From Priapulus caudatus (lineage: Eukaryota; Priapulida; Priapulimorpha; Priapulimorphida; Priapulidae), in contig NW_014577062.1 of assembly GCF_000485595.1 (NCBI RefSeq), positions 534,975 to 562,070 of the forward strand: 27,096 bases of DNA, in the 5' to 3' direction. Shown one piece after another: positions 11,570-22,408 of this stretch (positions are counted from its first letter, which is position 1; each line of letters begins with the position of its first letter). A program made the position numbers and the translations under genes. Under the pieces are notes generated by a model, which worked only from the letters and a program-made list of their open reading frames with translations, did no database searches and was not told where the DNA came from.

Positions 11570-12135
11570 ACACCATATTTCAAGGGGAAGACTTTTATTT
11601 TGACGTCTTCATTTGCATGCAGATAGTAAATGAATACATATTATTTACAGCAAAAGTATCAACACATATAATAGAACTTGTCAGCATATGGGCAGCAACT
11701 TGTTGGACGTTTACTACGTTACTGCAGTCTATTTTCAAACTTGCTAAAGCATCGGCATCATAGACTTTATATAAGTAATGGGTTAGCAAAACTGGTTATA
11801 ATTTGCTCATGTTCTCGTGCTATATACTGCAGGCAAAGCTTTTCTAATTTAGACACTACTGTACAGATAATCTGAACTTTGCTGATATATACAAGTAAAT
11901 GCATGCGTTGCAAATAAACATTCCAATTGCGCCTATGCGGACAGCAGTCGAGACTCAATCGCGAGTATTGAAGAAGTATTAAATAGTAACCAGACATTAG
12001 GCAGATTAATATATTAATTTCCTATTTTAAATACGCTCCAGAAGATATGCAAGTTTCACAATATATGTATAAGAATATATCCTTAAATCTTATGTGGGGA
12101 CGCTCCATGTCATCAGCTGTATGGTGGGCGATGAT
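11570..12135 (-). other. Gene A downstream flank, duplicated at 7100-7654
   Basis: Downstream of the gene A stop codon on the minus strand. It contains no coding exon but is alignable by eye, with indels, to 7100-7654; for example ATACATATTATTTACA occurs in both copies (near 11634 and 7177). I see no canonical AATAAA on the minus strand within about 230 bases of the stop, so the polyadenylation site is unplaced. Confidence 0.65.
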
Positions 12136-14468
12136 CTAAGCTGTGCCTGCTGGGTTGTCCACCCACGGATAAGCAGCCGGACAGTCGGCACAGGTCTGGA
12201 AGAACCTGTCGCCTTGATTCTCCTCGTCGTTGGGTTCGTGGGTGATGTTATGGTACCCACAAAGGTTGGGGTGCTCGCAGAGTGGGGTGCGGTCGGCGTA
12301 GTTACAGGCGAACACATCGGATCTACCGATGTTGGAGAGTTTGACCGGGTTCTGGATCCATGCAAGCGCCTGACTGTAGGTGACTAGGTAGACATCGTTG
12401 TTCTCCTGAATTTCGTCCAGGAACTCTTGCAGGGCCTCCAAGTTGTGATAGCCATCATTCAGAAACCACCTGTTAAAGAACAGCCGATAGATAAGGTACG
12501 ATCATTCACTGTGAGAAATTCATAGCGTTCCAACGTGAACTGAAACTTTGTGTGGGCCGTCTACAATACGTAAACATCGTGCAGTCAACAAATGTCATTC
12601 CTGTTAAGTGATAATAGGTTCCCCGTAATGGCAATTTCTGCGCTATAAACTCACCTTGCGCGCAGATTGAGAGTGAATGGAGCCTTATTGGTGTTGTAGT
12701 GGCGGCGGAAGTTGCTCCTTAGTAGCTCAAGAGCTTCTACCCTATCAACAGGGAAATAGCAGCTGTCTACGTTTGCGCACAGAGTGTCGTTGGTGTCCTG
12801 CCAGTCCACAAGCGGAATTTCCCAAATACCGGGTACGGACTCAGTTACACACGGTGGGATGGCGCAGCCAGCGCTCGACTGATAGTCAAATGTGTACGGC
12901 CAATAGGGAGGGTCCATCTTGTCAGTGGGGAAGGAAGAGTCGTAGGTAAATCCTTCTTCCTGCATCAGCTTAATGTAATCAGTGCCCTTCGTCTGGAGGT
13001 AAGCAGCTCTAACACCGTGGATGTCATTCGGGGGGATACCAGCCAGGTTGTTGAACTGCACAAGCTGGCCCGAATACTCAGCAGCGAGTTCCTCATCAGA
13101 AGCTTCTGCCCAGAATGCAGCCGGTGTCCTCTTTCTGTAAGGTGATTGCGGTCATATTAGTGCCTTATTAGAGCGCAAGTTATATTACATCATTACAATA
13201 TCTCATTGATAGCGTAGGCGTTCAGAAACGGAGGTTATACTTACGTGATAGAATGAGCAGCAAACTCGTTGCCCTCAGAATACAGACTCTGTACAGCAGC
13301 GTAGTCAGTGAACTGGTGGCTGGTAAAGAAAGTTGCAACGGCTGGACAACCATTGGGATTCTTTCTAGGCTCTCTTTGTCGTTGTCGAGTCACTTTTTTC
13401 AATATCTGTGACGATTGTATGAGATAATGAGTATTATTATTGCTCGCAATCAACATTGTTCGTGCTTCGCAGCTCTATACTATTCCGTTATATTTGCTTG
13501 TTCGTTTTGTTAGGGGTATTCAATGCTACAATGTAGTCAAAACGTTCGCGAAGGTCTAACACCAAGAGATCAATAGCAACAGAGCGTGACTTATTGTAAA
13601 TTGCAAAATAATTATATAAATATGTACCTGTTGGATGAGATGGTTGTAGTCCTCTACTCTTAGAGCCTCGTCCCAGCCAATCAGCACCATCTGTGGGATC
13701 TCGCGGATATTCAGTCCGCCAGGGATCTCAGCGTTACTGCACTTACAGTTTGGCAGTCTGCATGCGTTGTCATCACAAGCCGGCGCACACCCTTCCTCAT
13801 CAGAACCATCGTTGCATTCATGGATTCCATTACACTTGCTTCTTGGGTCCAGGCACGCAGCTATATGACGTATAGTGATTATTGTTAAGAAAATATCGTA
13901 TTAATATGACGTTTTTGCGTTTCTCATAATTATAAAACGCGCAATACATTATGAGTGCGTTGCCATCAAATATATGCACACTTACCAGGATAAATGTCTT
14001 CTGGGGGGATGGTAGGTGCTACTGGAGCCTCATAATTACAAGCTTCGTTCGCTGCCTCGTATTTGTCTATACACTTGCTAACAGCCGGCATCCATATAGT
14101 GTCTGCTGGACAACGACGGATCTTAGGCCATCCGTGGTCGCAAATGTAGAATACCTACAATGAACATTTTCGACATTAATTATCGCTGTACATTAATGTT
14201 CTCCTCGCTCTATGTACCGTGTTATATTTTTTCGCATCTTCCGCGTGTATGGATGTCTACGCCAGTGAATATAGAAACGGAAGGAGAAATGTAGGACCAC
14301 GTAGAGAAGCTGCGATACCTGGCAATCAGTTGCATCAGCCGAGAAGTTGAGAGCTCCAATGTATGGATTACAGTCGTCTTCAGCTTGTAGAGGCACACCG
14401 AGGCGCTTCTCTACTGGCGAGGCCCATCCTGTAAACACGCGCCAGTATTATTCATCCACTGAATGGAG

Positions 14469-14526
<58 letters not shown>

Positions 14527-14793
14527 TCCATCTGCCAAACCAATGTGTAAACGCTTCTAAAGTGTAAACGTGGCTAATTTGCAAACGCATTTACATGTAC
14601 TGGTATCGTCGGTAAATGTAACTTTAAAGTTACTATACAATTGTAAACGTAAAACAGCGCGTTATCAAATATAGCCAAAATATAATATGAAATTGTTACT
14701 TATAAAGTTTCACAGATATATCATTAACAAATTCCCTTGATGTATTGACTTACCCATATACGCTAGAGCTACGAGAGCGATTAAAAGCTTCAT
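12136..14793 (-). CDS. Gene A: secreted chitin deacetylase-like protein, probable pseudoenzyme (7 exons, 508 aa)
   Basis: Exons, 5' to 3' on the minus strand: 14793-14754, 14428-14319, 14154-13986, 13860-13628, 13405-13245, 13134-12655, 12469-12136. All introns (110-325 bases) are GT-AG and the stop is TAG. Residues 1-16 are a signal peptide (MKLLIALVALAYMGWA). Residues 33-89 are a peritrophin-A/CBM14 domain with Cys at 33, 49, 55, 65, 78 and 89. Residues 109-131 hold the C-terminal half of an LDLa module (four Cys, CNDGSDE). From about 163 follows a NodB polysaccharide deacetylase domain, then a Cys-rich tail with TCADCPAAYPWVDNPAG. The family removes acetyl groups from chitin in cuticle or gut matrix. 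Here metal ligands Asp and the second His are Glu171 and Lys239, motif 3 is R280-A-A-Y, and the motif-5 His is Arg396; Asp170, His235 and D303-S-S remain. I infer a chitin-binding protein with little or no deacetylase activity. Confidence 0.93.
14471..14526. repeat. (TA)n microsatellite in intron 1 of gene A
   Basis: Pure TA repeat of about 54 bases flanked by the inverted pair GGAGTATA / TATACTCC, inside the 325-base first intron. Gene B's first intron lacks it. Confidence 0.95.
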
Positions 14794-14880
14794 CCTGAAC
14801 TCTGAGAGGCTGAGAATTGACTGACGATGCTGTGAATCGACCGACCATATATACGATTCACTGTCCGCTTTGAACTAGTC
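14794..14880 (-). promoter_or_regulatory. Gene A core promoter and 5' UTR
   Basis: On the minus strand, TATATATGG (TATA box, 14853-14845) lies 31 bases upstream of the A of a TCAGT initiator (A at 14822), the usual arthropod spacing. This predicts a 29-base 5' UTR before the ATG at 14793. An upstream box GACTAGTTCA occupies 14880-14871, 18 bases above the TATA box. All three elements recur at the same relative positions in gene B. The transcription start itself is inferred. Confidence 0.75.
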
Positions 14881-16288
14881 ACTGTTTTAGGGTTTAAGCA
14901 TTAAACGGTTACATTTGTCCTTGGGCCAACGCGCGGTGCAAGGCCGTCTCAGAAATCATGCGCCGTTCTGGAAAACGAGCCTGCCAATACGAATATATTT
15001 CTATATATTCTTATTTATTCATAAGGAAATTAGAGTTATGGCTGATGACAGCTAAACTACTTTGGTAAGTAGTTTTTGCCGCGGGCTAATAATTTCTCTT
15101 GTATATATCCGTGGTGTCATATTGCTCGCCTAGCGCCGTAACACTGCCTTGACAGTTACTAGATAGATTATCATGACAACCAGTCGTTCTGGAATGCTAC
15201 TATACCGTTAACGATGCTTTCATTGTTGCAGTCCTCGGAACGCAGGCACGCAACCGATGTCATTGTTCATTTGATGGCATTGTGAGCTATCAGTCAGTAT
15301 CTATCGGCCCGTCGCCCTCTCTCGTGTTTGTCCCTAATGAAACAACGCTTGATATTGTTTAATTACCGTAAGAAGTCTACCGATGTCTATTTACTCTAGA
15401 ATTTGAGTGGGGTTATGTGTGTGTAATCGACATTGCTGCGATATCTCCTCCGAATGACCTATCAACGTTTTGTGTCTATTGCTCTGTGTGTTCCGTATAA
15501 CCGTTCGAATGAAATACGGATGAATACGGTTTCTGTTTTTTTAAATCCCATTGTGGAGTAATAATTTACTCGCATGAATACGTGTTGCATTTATGTAATA
15601 ACGTACGTGATCAAGGATGGTGTTAGAAGGCACAAATGAGTCTAGTATAGCATCGACTACTCTAATGTTGTAGCTCTTGTTCTCTGCTCCTCTCTATTAA
15701 TAGTCTATAATAGAGTCTAATAATAGTCTATTATTATTCACTCCTGATATTATATTCGTTCAGAAATGCTGGATAGAATATCTTTTGCTTCGAATATGCT
15801 AATGCAACATTGCCGGCTTAGCTAAGCAACAATGAGTCCGTTGCCACAGCAACCGTATCGAAGCGATCGCCACCGACCGGTACTTTCATCTCTCCGGACA
15901 GTATCCGCTGCCGACAGATGTCACGTGATGCGTGTAATTTTTAAAGATGCTCGACTTTGTGAAGGCTAATGCCGACTTACGTGCGTTAAGCATTGACAGC
16001 TAAACAACACGGGCGGGCTGGGGCTGACATTAACGAGCCACTTGCACTATTAGCGAACGATTATCGCAGATCTGGGATCGTGCGGTGAGCAATGGTAGCA
16101 TCTCGCAGTCATGCGTGACGCAGGCTACGTATACGCGCACACACAAACGAACGCCGCTACGCCCACCGCTGCCGCCTCCCGGCTCGTCTGACACGACTCC
16201 AGATGGTTACATGATAATCGTTGATGATTTGAATTGAGTTGACGCGATATCTGTACTATCTGATTGATCCGGGGCGGCGGGTGCCACT
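14881..16288. other. Non-coding stretch upstream of gene A
   Basis: About 1.4 kb of mixed sequence. Local features are a weak AT hairpin at about 15700-15745 and the near-palindrome GTTGCCACAGCAAC near 15840. No gene or transposon end is recognisable. Distal regulatory elements of gene A would lie here, but none can be named. Confidence 0.5.
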
Positions 16289-16295
16289 GCCCGCC

Positions 16296-17281
16296 AGCGA
16301 ATTTTTTTTCCTACACGTTATATCCATTGCAGAGTTTTGGGCTCCTCTGATTGGCTGCTTTAATTTGCTTTGACTCAACAAACATTCAAAACAAGGGAAC
16401 AAACGATATTTGTAAATATTTATTATGGTTTATGATCCGTAGATAAGTAAGTTTTCTGATGTATTTTCTAGGAAAAACACACATTTTACTCATTAATATA
16501 AAATATAATATCACTATAATTACAATTATTTGTGTAAATGTGTTATTTTCATCGTTAACGTTAAGTTATGAGAGGGTCTGGGCTCTCGTAACACTTACTG
16601 CATACGACGTATACGTATACGTACTCGTTCTATAGTATAGCCCTTCGCTCCGTCGCAGGAGGAAGGAGCGAAGGGCTATAGTACTAGAGCTAAACATACT
16701 CGTACTCGTTGACGCTAGACTGAGAAAACGTTTTCTGGTGTATTTTTTTGAAAAACCTAAAACACACATTTTACACATTTACGATAAAATATAATATCAC
16801 TATAAGTGCAATTCGTTGTGTACATGTATTTTCAAATGTAAACAAGTACTAACACATACGTGTCGTTTAATAACAAAGGTTTGTTTACTTTTTGCTCAGT
16901 CTAGCGTCAACGAGTACGTATAGCTCTAGTACTAGTCTATAGCCCTTGGCTCCTTCTTCCTGCCTGCGACAGAGCGAAGGGGTACTCTATAGTACGAGTA
17001 CGTATACGTACGTATGTAGTATTACGAGAGCCCAGACCCTCTAATAACTTAAGATTAAGATGAAAATAACACATTTACACAACGGATTGTAATTATAGTA
17101 AAATGTGTGCTTTTCATAGAAAATACATCATAAAACTTACTTATCTACCGATCATAAACTAAAACCAATTTTTACATATGGCGTTTGTTCTCTTGTTTTG
17201 AAGGTATGTTGAGTCAAAGCAAATCAAAGCAGCCAATCAGAGAAACCCAATGGATATAACGTGTAGGAAAAAAAATTCGCT
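16296..17281. mobile_element. Foldback-type element with about 400-bp inverted arms
   Basis: The left arm (16296-16724, 429 bases) and right arm (16895-17281, 387 bases) are inverted copies with scattered differences; the outer 30 bases match almost exactly. GCCCGCC flanks the element directly on both sides (16289-16295 and 17282-17288), a probable 7-bp target duplication. The 170-base centre repeats part of the arm in direct orientation (16731-16834 resembles 16452-16551), so one module is present three times. Each arm also holds a short hairpin (TATAGCCCTTCGCTCC at 16636-16651, inverted at 16665-16680). The short open frames contain no transposase motif, so it is non-autonomous. The superfamily is uncertain: ends begin AGCGAA or, one base outward, CAGCGAA. 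Confidence 0.88.
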
Positions 17282-17288
17282 GCCCGCC

Positions 17289-18620
17289 ACGTACGATCAG
17301 CATATCGCGGTTCATCGCGATCAAATGTCAGGTGTGTGCGTAAGCGCAGTGAGCGCACTGGGAGAGATTGCAATTCTGATGTTAGGCACCGCGCTCCGAC
17401 CGACTGATTTCTTTCTGCCTTCCCGCTCCTAACGAAACATGGATGCATTCCACTCGCTATGATCAGAACTTAGCGGGCGGTATAATGTAGTCATTGTGAG
17501 TTATTCTGATCGTACTGTAAATACGCCGACTAAATATGCAAAATGAAACTCGGATCGCGTTCAGTAATTCGTGGTGCAGGCGGGGATAGAACGGTCCTAC
17601 ACAACGTACGTAACAATAGATAGTAGCCATTCACATTGCTCCCCCTTTCCCCTCTTCGTTTATATTATATCGAAAAGAATAGAGATGGTTCAGTGTGAAA
17701 CGTTTCAAGCTCGCCGTCTGCAGTCTTCGCTGTGCTGCGCATGCGCACGCCAAGCGAATCAACCAGATCACTAATCCTACGATTTATTTGCATATAAATC
17801 ATGACAGCGTATTGCGATATCTCCGATATACGTTTCCTTCTCTTTACGCTATCCCGCACGTGCGCGGCATTGCTATTTCGGCTGCCGAGGCCGCATTTTT
17901 AGGTCAGTGGAAATTCTGCCGAGTATATATATATATGCAATGCCTCTTTAGAATTCAAGTGGGCCCATACAACTATTGATACTAGGTCAGCACTTTCCTT
18001 TTTTTAATAAGAGACCTTGCTGGCAATTGCTGCGGAAGAAGTTTTATTTCTGCTATATGAACAACAACTATGGCCACGTCCAACACCACGCGATCTAATC
18101 TAGTAGAGCCGCTATTATATAGTCAAGTATCGTACTGACGGACCGGCGTGGGCTTTCACGATTTAATGCGCTCCTTTATGTTTGCGCCCACGTTTACACA
18201 AACTCTGACAGGTCTGTGTAGAGACCAATATGGTAGGAGTGTTCTACCTAGGAGTGTCTTACACCGCATTGTGCTGTCACCACCGATCGAGAACATAGTT
18301 CGTTCGCTTCCTTTTAGATGCCGAGTCTGCGTTAGAAAATTAGGTATGAGTTTGCTGATGCAAATGGACAAGCTGAGTACCAGTGTCATTATCAATGACT
18401 CAACTACTCTAGTATCTAGCTCTACAAGAGGTTAAGCAGTCTAAGTGAACGTACGTGCGATTTCATAGGGAGATTTACATTTTGGCCGGTCGGTGTCAGG
18501 TGAAATATGTTGTAAACGCACCGGTTAGAGCAAAAGACATTTGAACCGACATCGTTGCTGCTTGTCAAGGCCATGCCTCGATTCAACTGCTTTCATTTCA
18601 AGTTTCGGTACCGCAGCTAG
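17289..18620. other. Non-coding stretch, nothing recognised
   Basis: Contains several open frames of 60-95 codons (for example 17695-17979 and 18148-18435, both plus strand), none resembling a known protein and some overlapping frames on the other strand. No promoter pair like that of genes A and B was seen. Confidence 0.5.
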
Positions 18621-18621
<1 letters not shown>

Positions 18622-18670
<49 letters not shown>

Positions 18671-19050
18671 GGATGCGTGGTTGGGTACTGTGTCGGGTTA
18701 GTGCGGTGCTGTGCGCGTGTCGTGATGTCGTTGTGTGGGTTGCAGCTCGTCCCTGTGCTGTGCTGTCAGTGTGTGCATGTGCTGCGCTGCTGGTTGGTAT
18801 CGGGGCGGTGGTTGTCGTGAGCTGTGTCGCGCGTGTGAGTGCTGGTCGTGATGGGCTGCTGTACGTGTGGTCATGTGTGGTGCATGTCGTGCGCCGGTCC
18901 CGTGGGGCGTGGAGTGTGGTATCGTGCCGTGCAGTTTGTAATGTTTGCTGGTGTAGCCCGCAAGGTGCGTGTACCCGTGGTTGCGCTGGGTCGCGGTGTT
19001 GCGGTGACTGCGCGCGTGTGTGTGGCGGATAGTGTTGCATTTGCTAGGTG
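18622..19050. repeat. (GT)n microsatellite and GT/GC-rich tract
   Basis: Pure GT repeat at 18622-18667, followed by about 380 bases of GTG/TGC-rich imperfect repeat on the plus strand. The 163- and 171-codon open frames across it, on opposite strands, are rich in Cys-Val or Thr-His and are compositional artefacts. Confidence 0.88.
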
Positions 19051-20194
19051 TGTGTGATAGCCGACGTGCGTGTACGCTGCGATTGTAATTCCCTGCGGGC
19101 GGTACGGTAATGCGTCATGTTACTCAGTAGGTCACGGCGTGTAAGCAAGTAATTGATGCGGATGATAGCGATCGTGACTTACGATAGCGATGTACGTATG
19201 TCGGTGCTTCGACGCATATCGCGTAGTAGTGGCGGTAGTTTATTACGTATATCACCGCTAGTGTATCACGTGCAGTCGTATCTCTACGGGTAATCTACGC
19301 GTGTAGTACGTGGCGTGTATCTACACGCAAGTCACACGTACACGCAGGTACACGCAGATACACGATTATATACATACACTGTATATAGTAGTATACTAAA
19401 CACGCGAGAGGTTTATCAACTCACACCGGTATAACGCGGTCACTACTGCTCCAAGCACGCACACGAAAATGTATTATATGACTCTGTGAGTGGTAAATCG
19501 ACGGACTACCTGCGAACGGCACGGTACAACGCACGTGCACGCACGTGCACGGGCGGCGTGGTGGGCGAAGGTGCCGTATCGAGGCGCACATATCAAGTTG
19601 CACCCTGGCAATCAGTGCATGCATGACGGTTTAGACTCATACACCCGCTCTCCTAATTTACATCACCACCTTGCAGAGTACCCTCAACAAGGCAGAAGTT
19701 TATCTAATACCAATTATAACTAACCGTTAAACGTGTATTATATGTATTGCGGTAAATGCGAGTGCCTGAGGCGGGCGGTTTGAGGGCAAGCGCGCTATAG
19801 GCGTCTTCGACCATAATAATCTAAAATCACTATAGCATAGCAATATCATAAGTATATAACACTCATAATTGATTATAATATAATAAATTTATACAATCGA
19901 CAGTGTATTGAGTCCACATTCTGGCAAGAGTCCCGTATAGAGGTTCTGAGCAGGTGGCTAGCGAACTTAGGCAAATAGTGTCTGATGTGTAGAAATAAAG
20001 CCTTTGGCGTATGTACATACAATAAGGGAGGTCTTTCATCACATCTTTCACTATCAACTATAACACAGAAGGGGTGGCCCGAAGCTGGGATTACGCCTAC
20101 AATACGCTATAGATTATAATAAGGGTGACGTGAGCTCAATATAAAGAATTCTGAATACGTTTGATGCCATTGCCAACGACCACACCGGATGCCA
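19051..20194. other. Non-coding stretch with ACGT-rich segment
   Basis: 19060-19560 is unusually rich in ACGT, TACG and CACG words, including short tandem TACACGCAG units at about 19338-19365 and two copies of GCACGTGCAC at 19530-19550. The remainder shows nothing recognisable. Confidence 0.5.
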
Positions 20195-20223
20195 GTGTGT
20201 GTGTGTGTGTTGTGTGTGTGTTG

Positions 20224-20258
<35 letters not shown>

Positions 20259-20415
20259 TGTGCGCGCGTGTGCATGTGCGTGTGCGTGTGCGTGTGCGTG
20301 TGCGTGTGCGTGTGCGTGTGCGTGTGCGTGTGCGTGTGCGTGCGCGTGCGTATATATAATTATATATAAATAAATAAATAAATAGATATATATATATATG
20401 TATATATATATATTG
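20195..20415. repeat. Compound (GT)n-(GCGTGT)n-(TAAA)n-(TA)n microsatellite
   Basis: GT repeat (20195-20258), then about 13 copies of the hexamer TGTGCG (20267-20345), a short TAAA block (20367-20383) and TA repeats to 20414. The 140-codon minus-strand frame rich in Ala-His is a translation of the hexamer. Confidence 0.95.
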
Positions 20416-20673
20416 TGATCTGTTAATACGAATAAGTGTGAATGATTATACATATGGTGCGCTGCTATGATGTTATGGCCATGATGAACGCGTATGTACA
20501 TCTCATCAAATGTAAGAGTAAAGCTGGGTTTACACTGCCAACTTTGTGTTGGAACCAACTTCCCAACGCTCTATCAACCGTTCTATGAACTGTGCAGTGC
20601 GTTTACACTGACGACTGCGAGTTGGCCAACGTCGACCGCGAGCGTACGCGTGTATGGGAGGGGATGTGTCAAA

Positions 20674-20973
20674 ATTCAAACGTTCAATTGATCGATTGAT
20701 TGTTCAATTGAACAGTCGTTTAATCATTCAAACGTTCAATTGATCGATTGATTGTTCAATTGAACAGTCGTTTAATCATTCAAACATTCAATTGATCGAT
20801 TGATTGTTCAATTGAACAGTCAATTTAATCATTTAAACGTTCAATTGATCGATTGATTGTTCAATTGATCGATTGCTTGTTCAATTGAACAGTCGTTTAA
20901 TCATTCAAACGTTCAATTGATCGATTGCTTGTTCAATTGAACAGTCGTTTAATCATTCAAACGTTCAATTGAG
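20674..20973. repeat. 52-bp minisatellite, about 5.5 copies
   Basis: Units start with ATTCAAAC at 20674, 20726 and 20778, with ATTTAAAC at 20831, then at 20902 and 20954. The period is 52-53, except one 71-base unit that carries an internal duplication of the TTCAATTGATCGATTG part. Each unit contains the palindrome TTCAATTGAA and the near-palindrome CAATTGATCGATTG. Divergence between units is very low, so the array is young or homogenised. Confidence 0.93.
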
Positions 20974-20979
20974 CAATTA

Positions 20980-21046
20980 AATAACGAATTGCCAAATTGA
21001 ATCGCCGAATTGACGATTTGACGAATTGACGAATTGACAAATCAAA
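20980..21046. repeat. Short GAATTGAC-type tandem repeat
   Basis: Imperfect units of GAATTGAC and relatives (AATTGCC, GATTTGAC) in tandem, directly after the minisatellite and sharing its AATTGA core. Confidence 0.7.
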
Positions 21047-21097
21047 GGCACGAATACTGAATAAGCGTGTATCTGCCGTACACAGATGGATATGACA

Positions 21098-21335
21098 GCA
21101 CGCGTGCATGTATATACTCGCATACACGCGTGCGTGCGTATACATGCATGCGCGCACGTACACGCATGCGCGCACGTACACGCGTGCGCGCACATACATG
21201 CGTGCGTGCACATACAAGCGTAAGCGTACGTACAAGCACGCGCGCACGTACACGCGTGCATGCGCGCACGTATACGCGTACGTACACGCATGCGTTCACG
21301 TACACGCGTGCACGTACACGCTTGCGCGCACGCAC
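21098..21335. repeat. Alternating purine-pyrimidine repeat (CACGTA/CGTGCG, about 18-bp period)
   Basis: Degenerate units built from GCGCACGTACACGCGTGC-like words. Nearly every step alternates purine and pyrimidine for more than 200 bases, and CG, CA and TA steps dominate. Open frames on all strands (Arg, Ala, Thr, Cys rich) are artefacts. The tract is a strong candidate for Z-DNA and cruciform formation (inference). Confidence 0.88.
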
Positions 21336-21338
<3 letters not shown>

Positions 21339-21377
<39 letters not shown>

Positions 21378-21385
21378 TATATTAT

Positions 21386-21420
<35 letters not shown>
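21339..21420. repeat. (TA)n microsatellite
   Basis: Two TA blocks (21340-21372 and 21393-21420) separated by a short imperfect AT piece, continuing the alternating tract upstream. Confidence 0.93.
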
Positions 21421-21423
<3 letters not shown>

Positions 21424-21557
21424 CTACTATTTTATCTCTATTCTCTTTTTCTGTATTCTACTATTATTCTACCATTATCATTTTACGAGTCCTTCGCGGA
21501 GGGCTGTTGAAATGGTACAAGTGAGAAGAACACTGGTATTTTATGTATGGTCTGTTA

Positions 21558-22400
21558 CAAGGGCGCAACCACGTGTTGAAAGTTGGGGGGGTCACAAGCA
21601 GCCAATAGCAACGTGATCTGCGGGCAAGCGAATATCACGTATTGGTTCAATATCACGTATTTCAGCGTGTTGATGGAAGTGTTGCATAATTGTGATGTCA
21701 TGAATTACATTACTAGGATCATGTATACATAAAATGCCAAAATGTTTTATTAATTAGATTAAGCTAGTAGTAAAGCTACACACAGACTGTGCTAACTGTG
21801 TGACACAGTTAGCATGATTAAGATGAAGAGGTAAATAATAATGATGAAAATGATAATACAAAAAAATGTCTGACACGTTAAAACAGAGAACAGTGTTAGA
21901 AACCAAATGTGACCTTCATTGAGTCACACTTTGCAACAAAATTATTTGCAATTGCTTCAATATCGATTCCAGAACACGTGATAAAAAACAATCGCGTTGA
22001 TTGGTTCAATTGTCTTTTCGCCGTCACGTCAGCCGGCCAAAGTCAAACTTTTTTATTTTGTGTGTGTGTCTATAACACAGTTTGCTTGCGAACGCGTGGT
22101 GAATATCGTGCTCGATCCATGCACGTGAAATTGAATGTACTTTGTAGGTCAAATCTAAATGATATTAACAAGGGTTCTATTTAGATATCTGAATCTGAAT
22201 CACAGTTATCACACTGCACTTGACCACCTGGGGTTTTTATTTATTTTAACTTTCACCTGTGAAATATTGATGTTTCACGATAATAAACGTTTATCGGACT
22301 ATTTTGGACCTCCCAGAAAATAAGGTCTTCCAGAAGTTGGGGAGTTCCACATAAAAGTCGGGAGGGTCGTGACCCCCCCCCCCCAGTGGTTGCGCCCATG
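21558..22400. mobile_element. Non-autonomous hAT-like DNA transposon (843 bp)
   Basis: Terminal inverted repeats CAAGGGCGCAACCAC (21558-21572) and, inverted, GTGGTTGCGCCCATG (22386-22400) match at 14 of 15 positions and begin with CA. The perfect 8-bp direct repeat GTCTGTTA lies outside both ends (21550-21557 and 22401-22408), as expected of hAT transposition. G-runs just inside the left end and C-runs just inside the right end extend the symmetry. The interior has a 10-bp hairpin (GCTAACTGTG at 21791-21800, CACAGTTAGC at 21804-21813) and a 91-codon open frame (21909-22184) without recognisable transposase motifs. Confidence 0.9.
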
Positions 22401-22408
22401 GTCTGTTA

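Noticed and set aside
12677-12949. Plus-strand frames over gene A and the matching 24059-24310 frame over gene B
   Set aside because: Antisense shadows of exon 6. The family match, splice sites and promoter are all on the minus strand.
18541-19032. 163- and 171-codon frames on opposite strands
   Set aside because: They cover the GT/GC tract; Cys-Val and Thr-His rich translations with no domain.
20674-20973. CRISPR-like regular repeat
   Set aside because: Tandem 52-bp units without unique spacers, in a eukaryotic context; it is a minisatellite.
21909-22184. 91-codon frame inside the hAT-like element as a possible transposase piece
   Set aside because: No recognisable hAT dimerisation or catalytic motif; too short and without a continuing frame.
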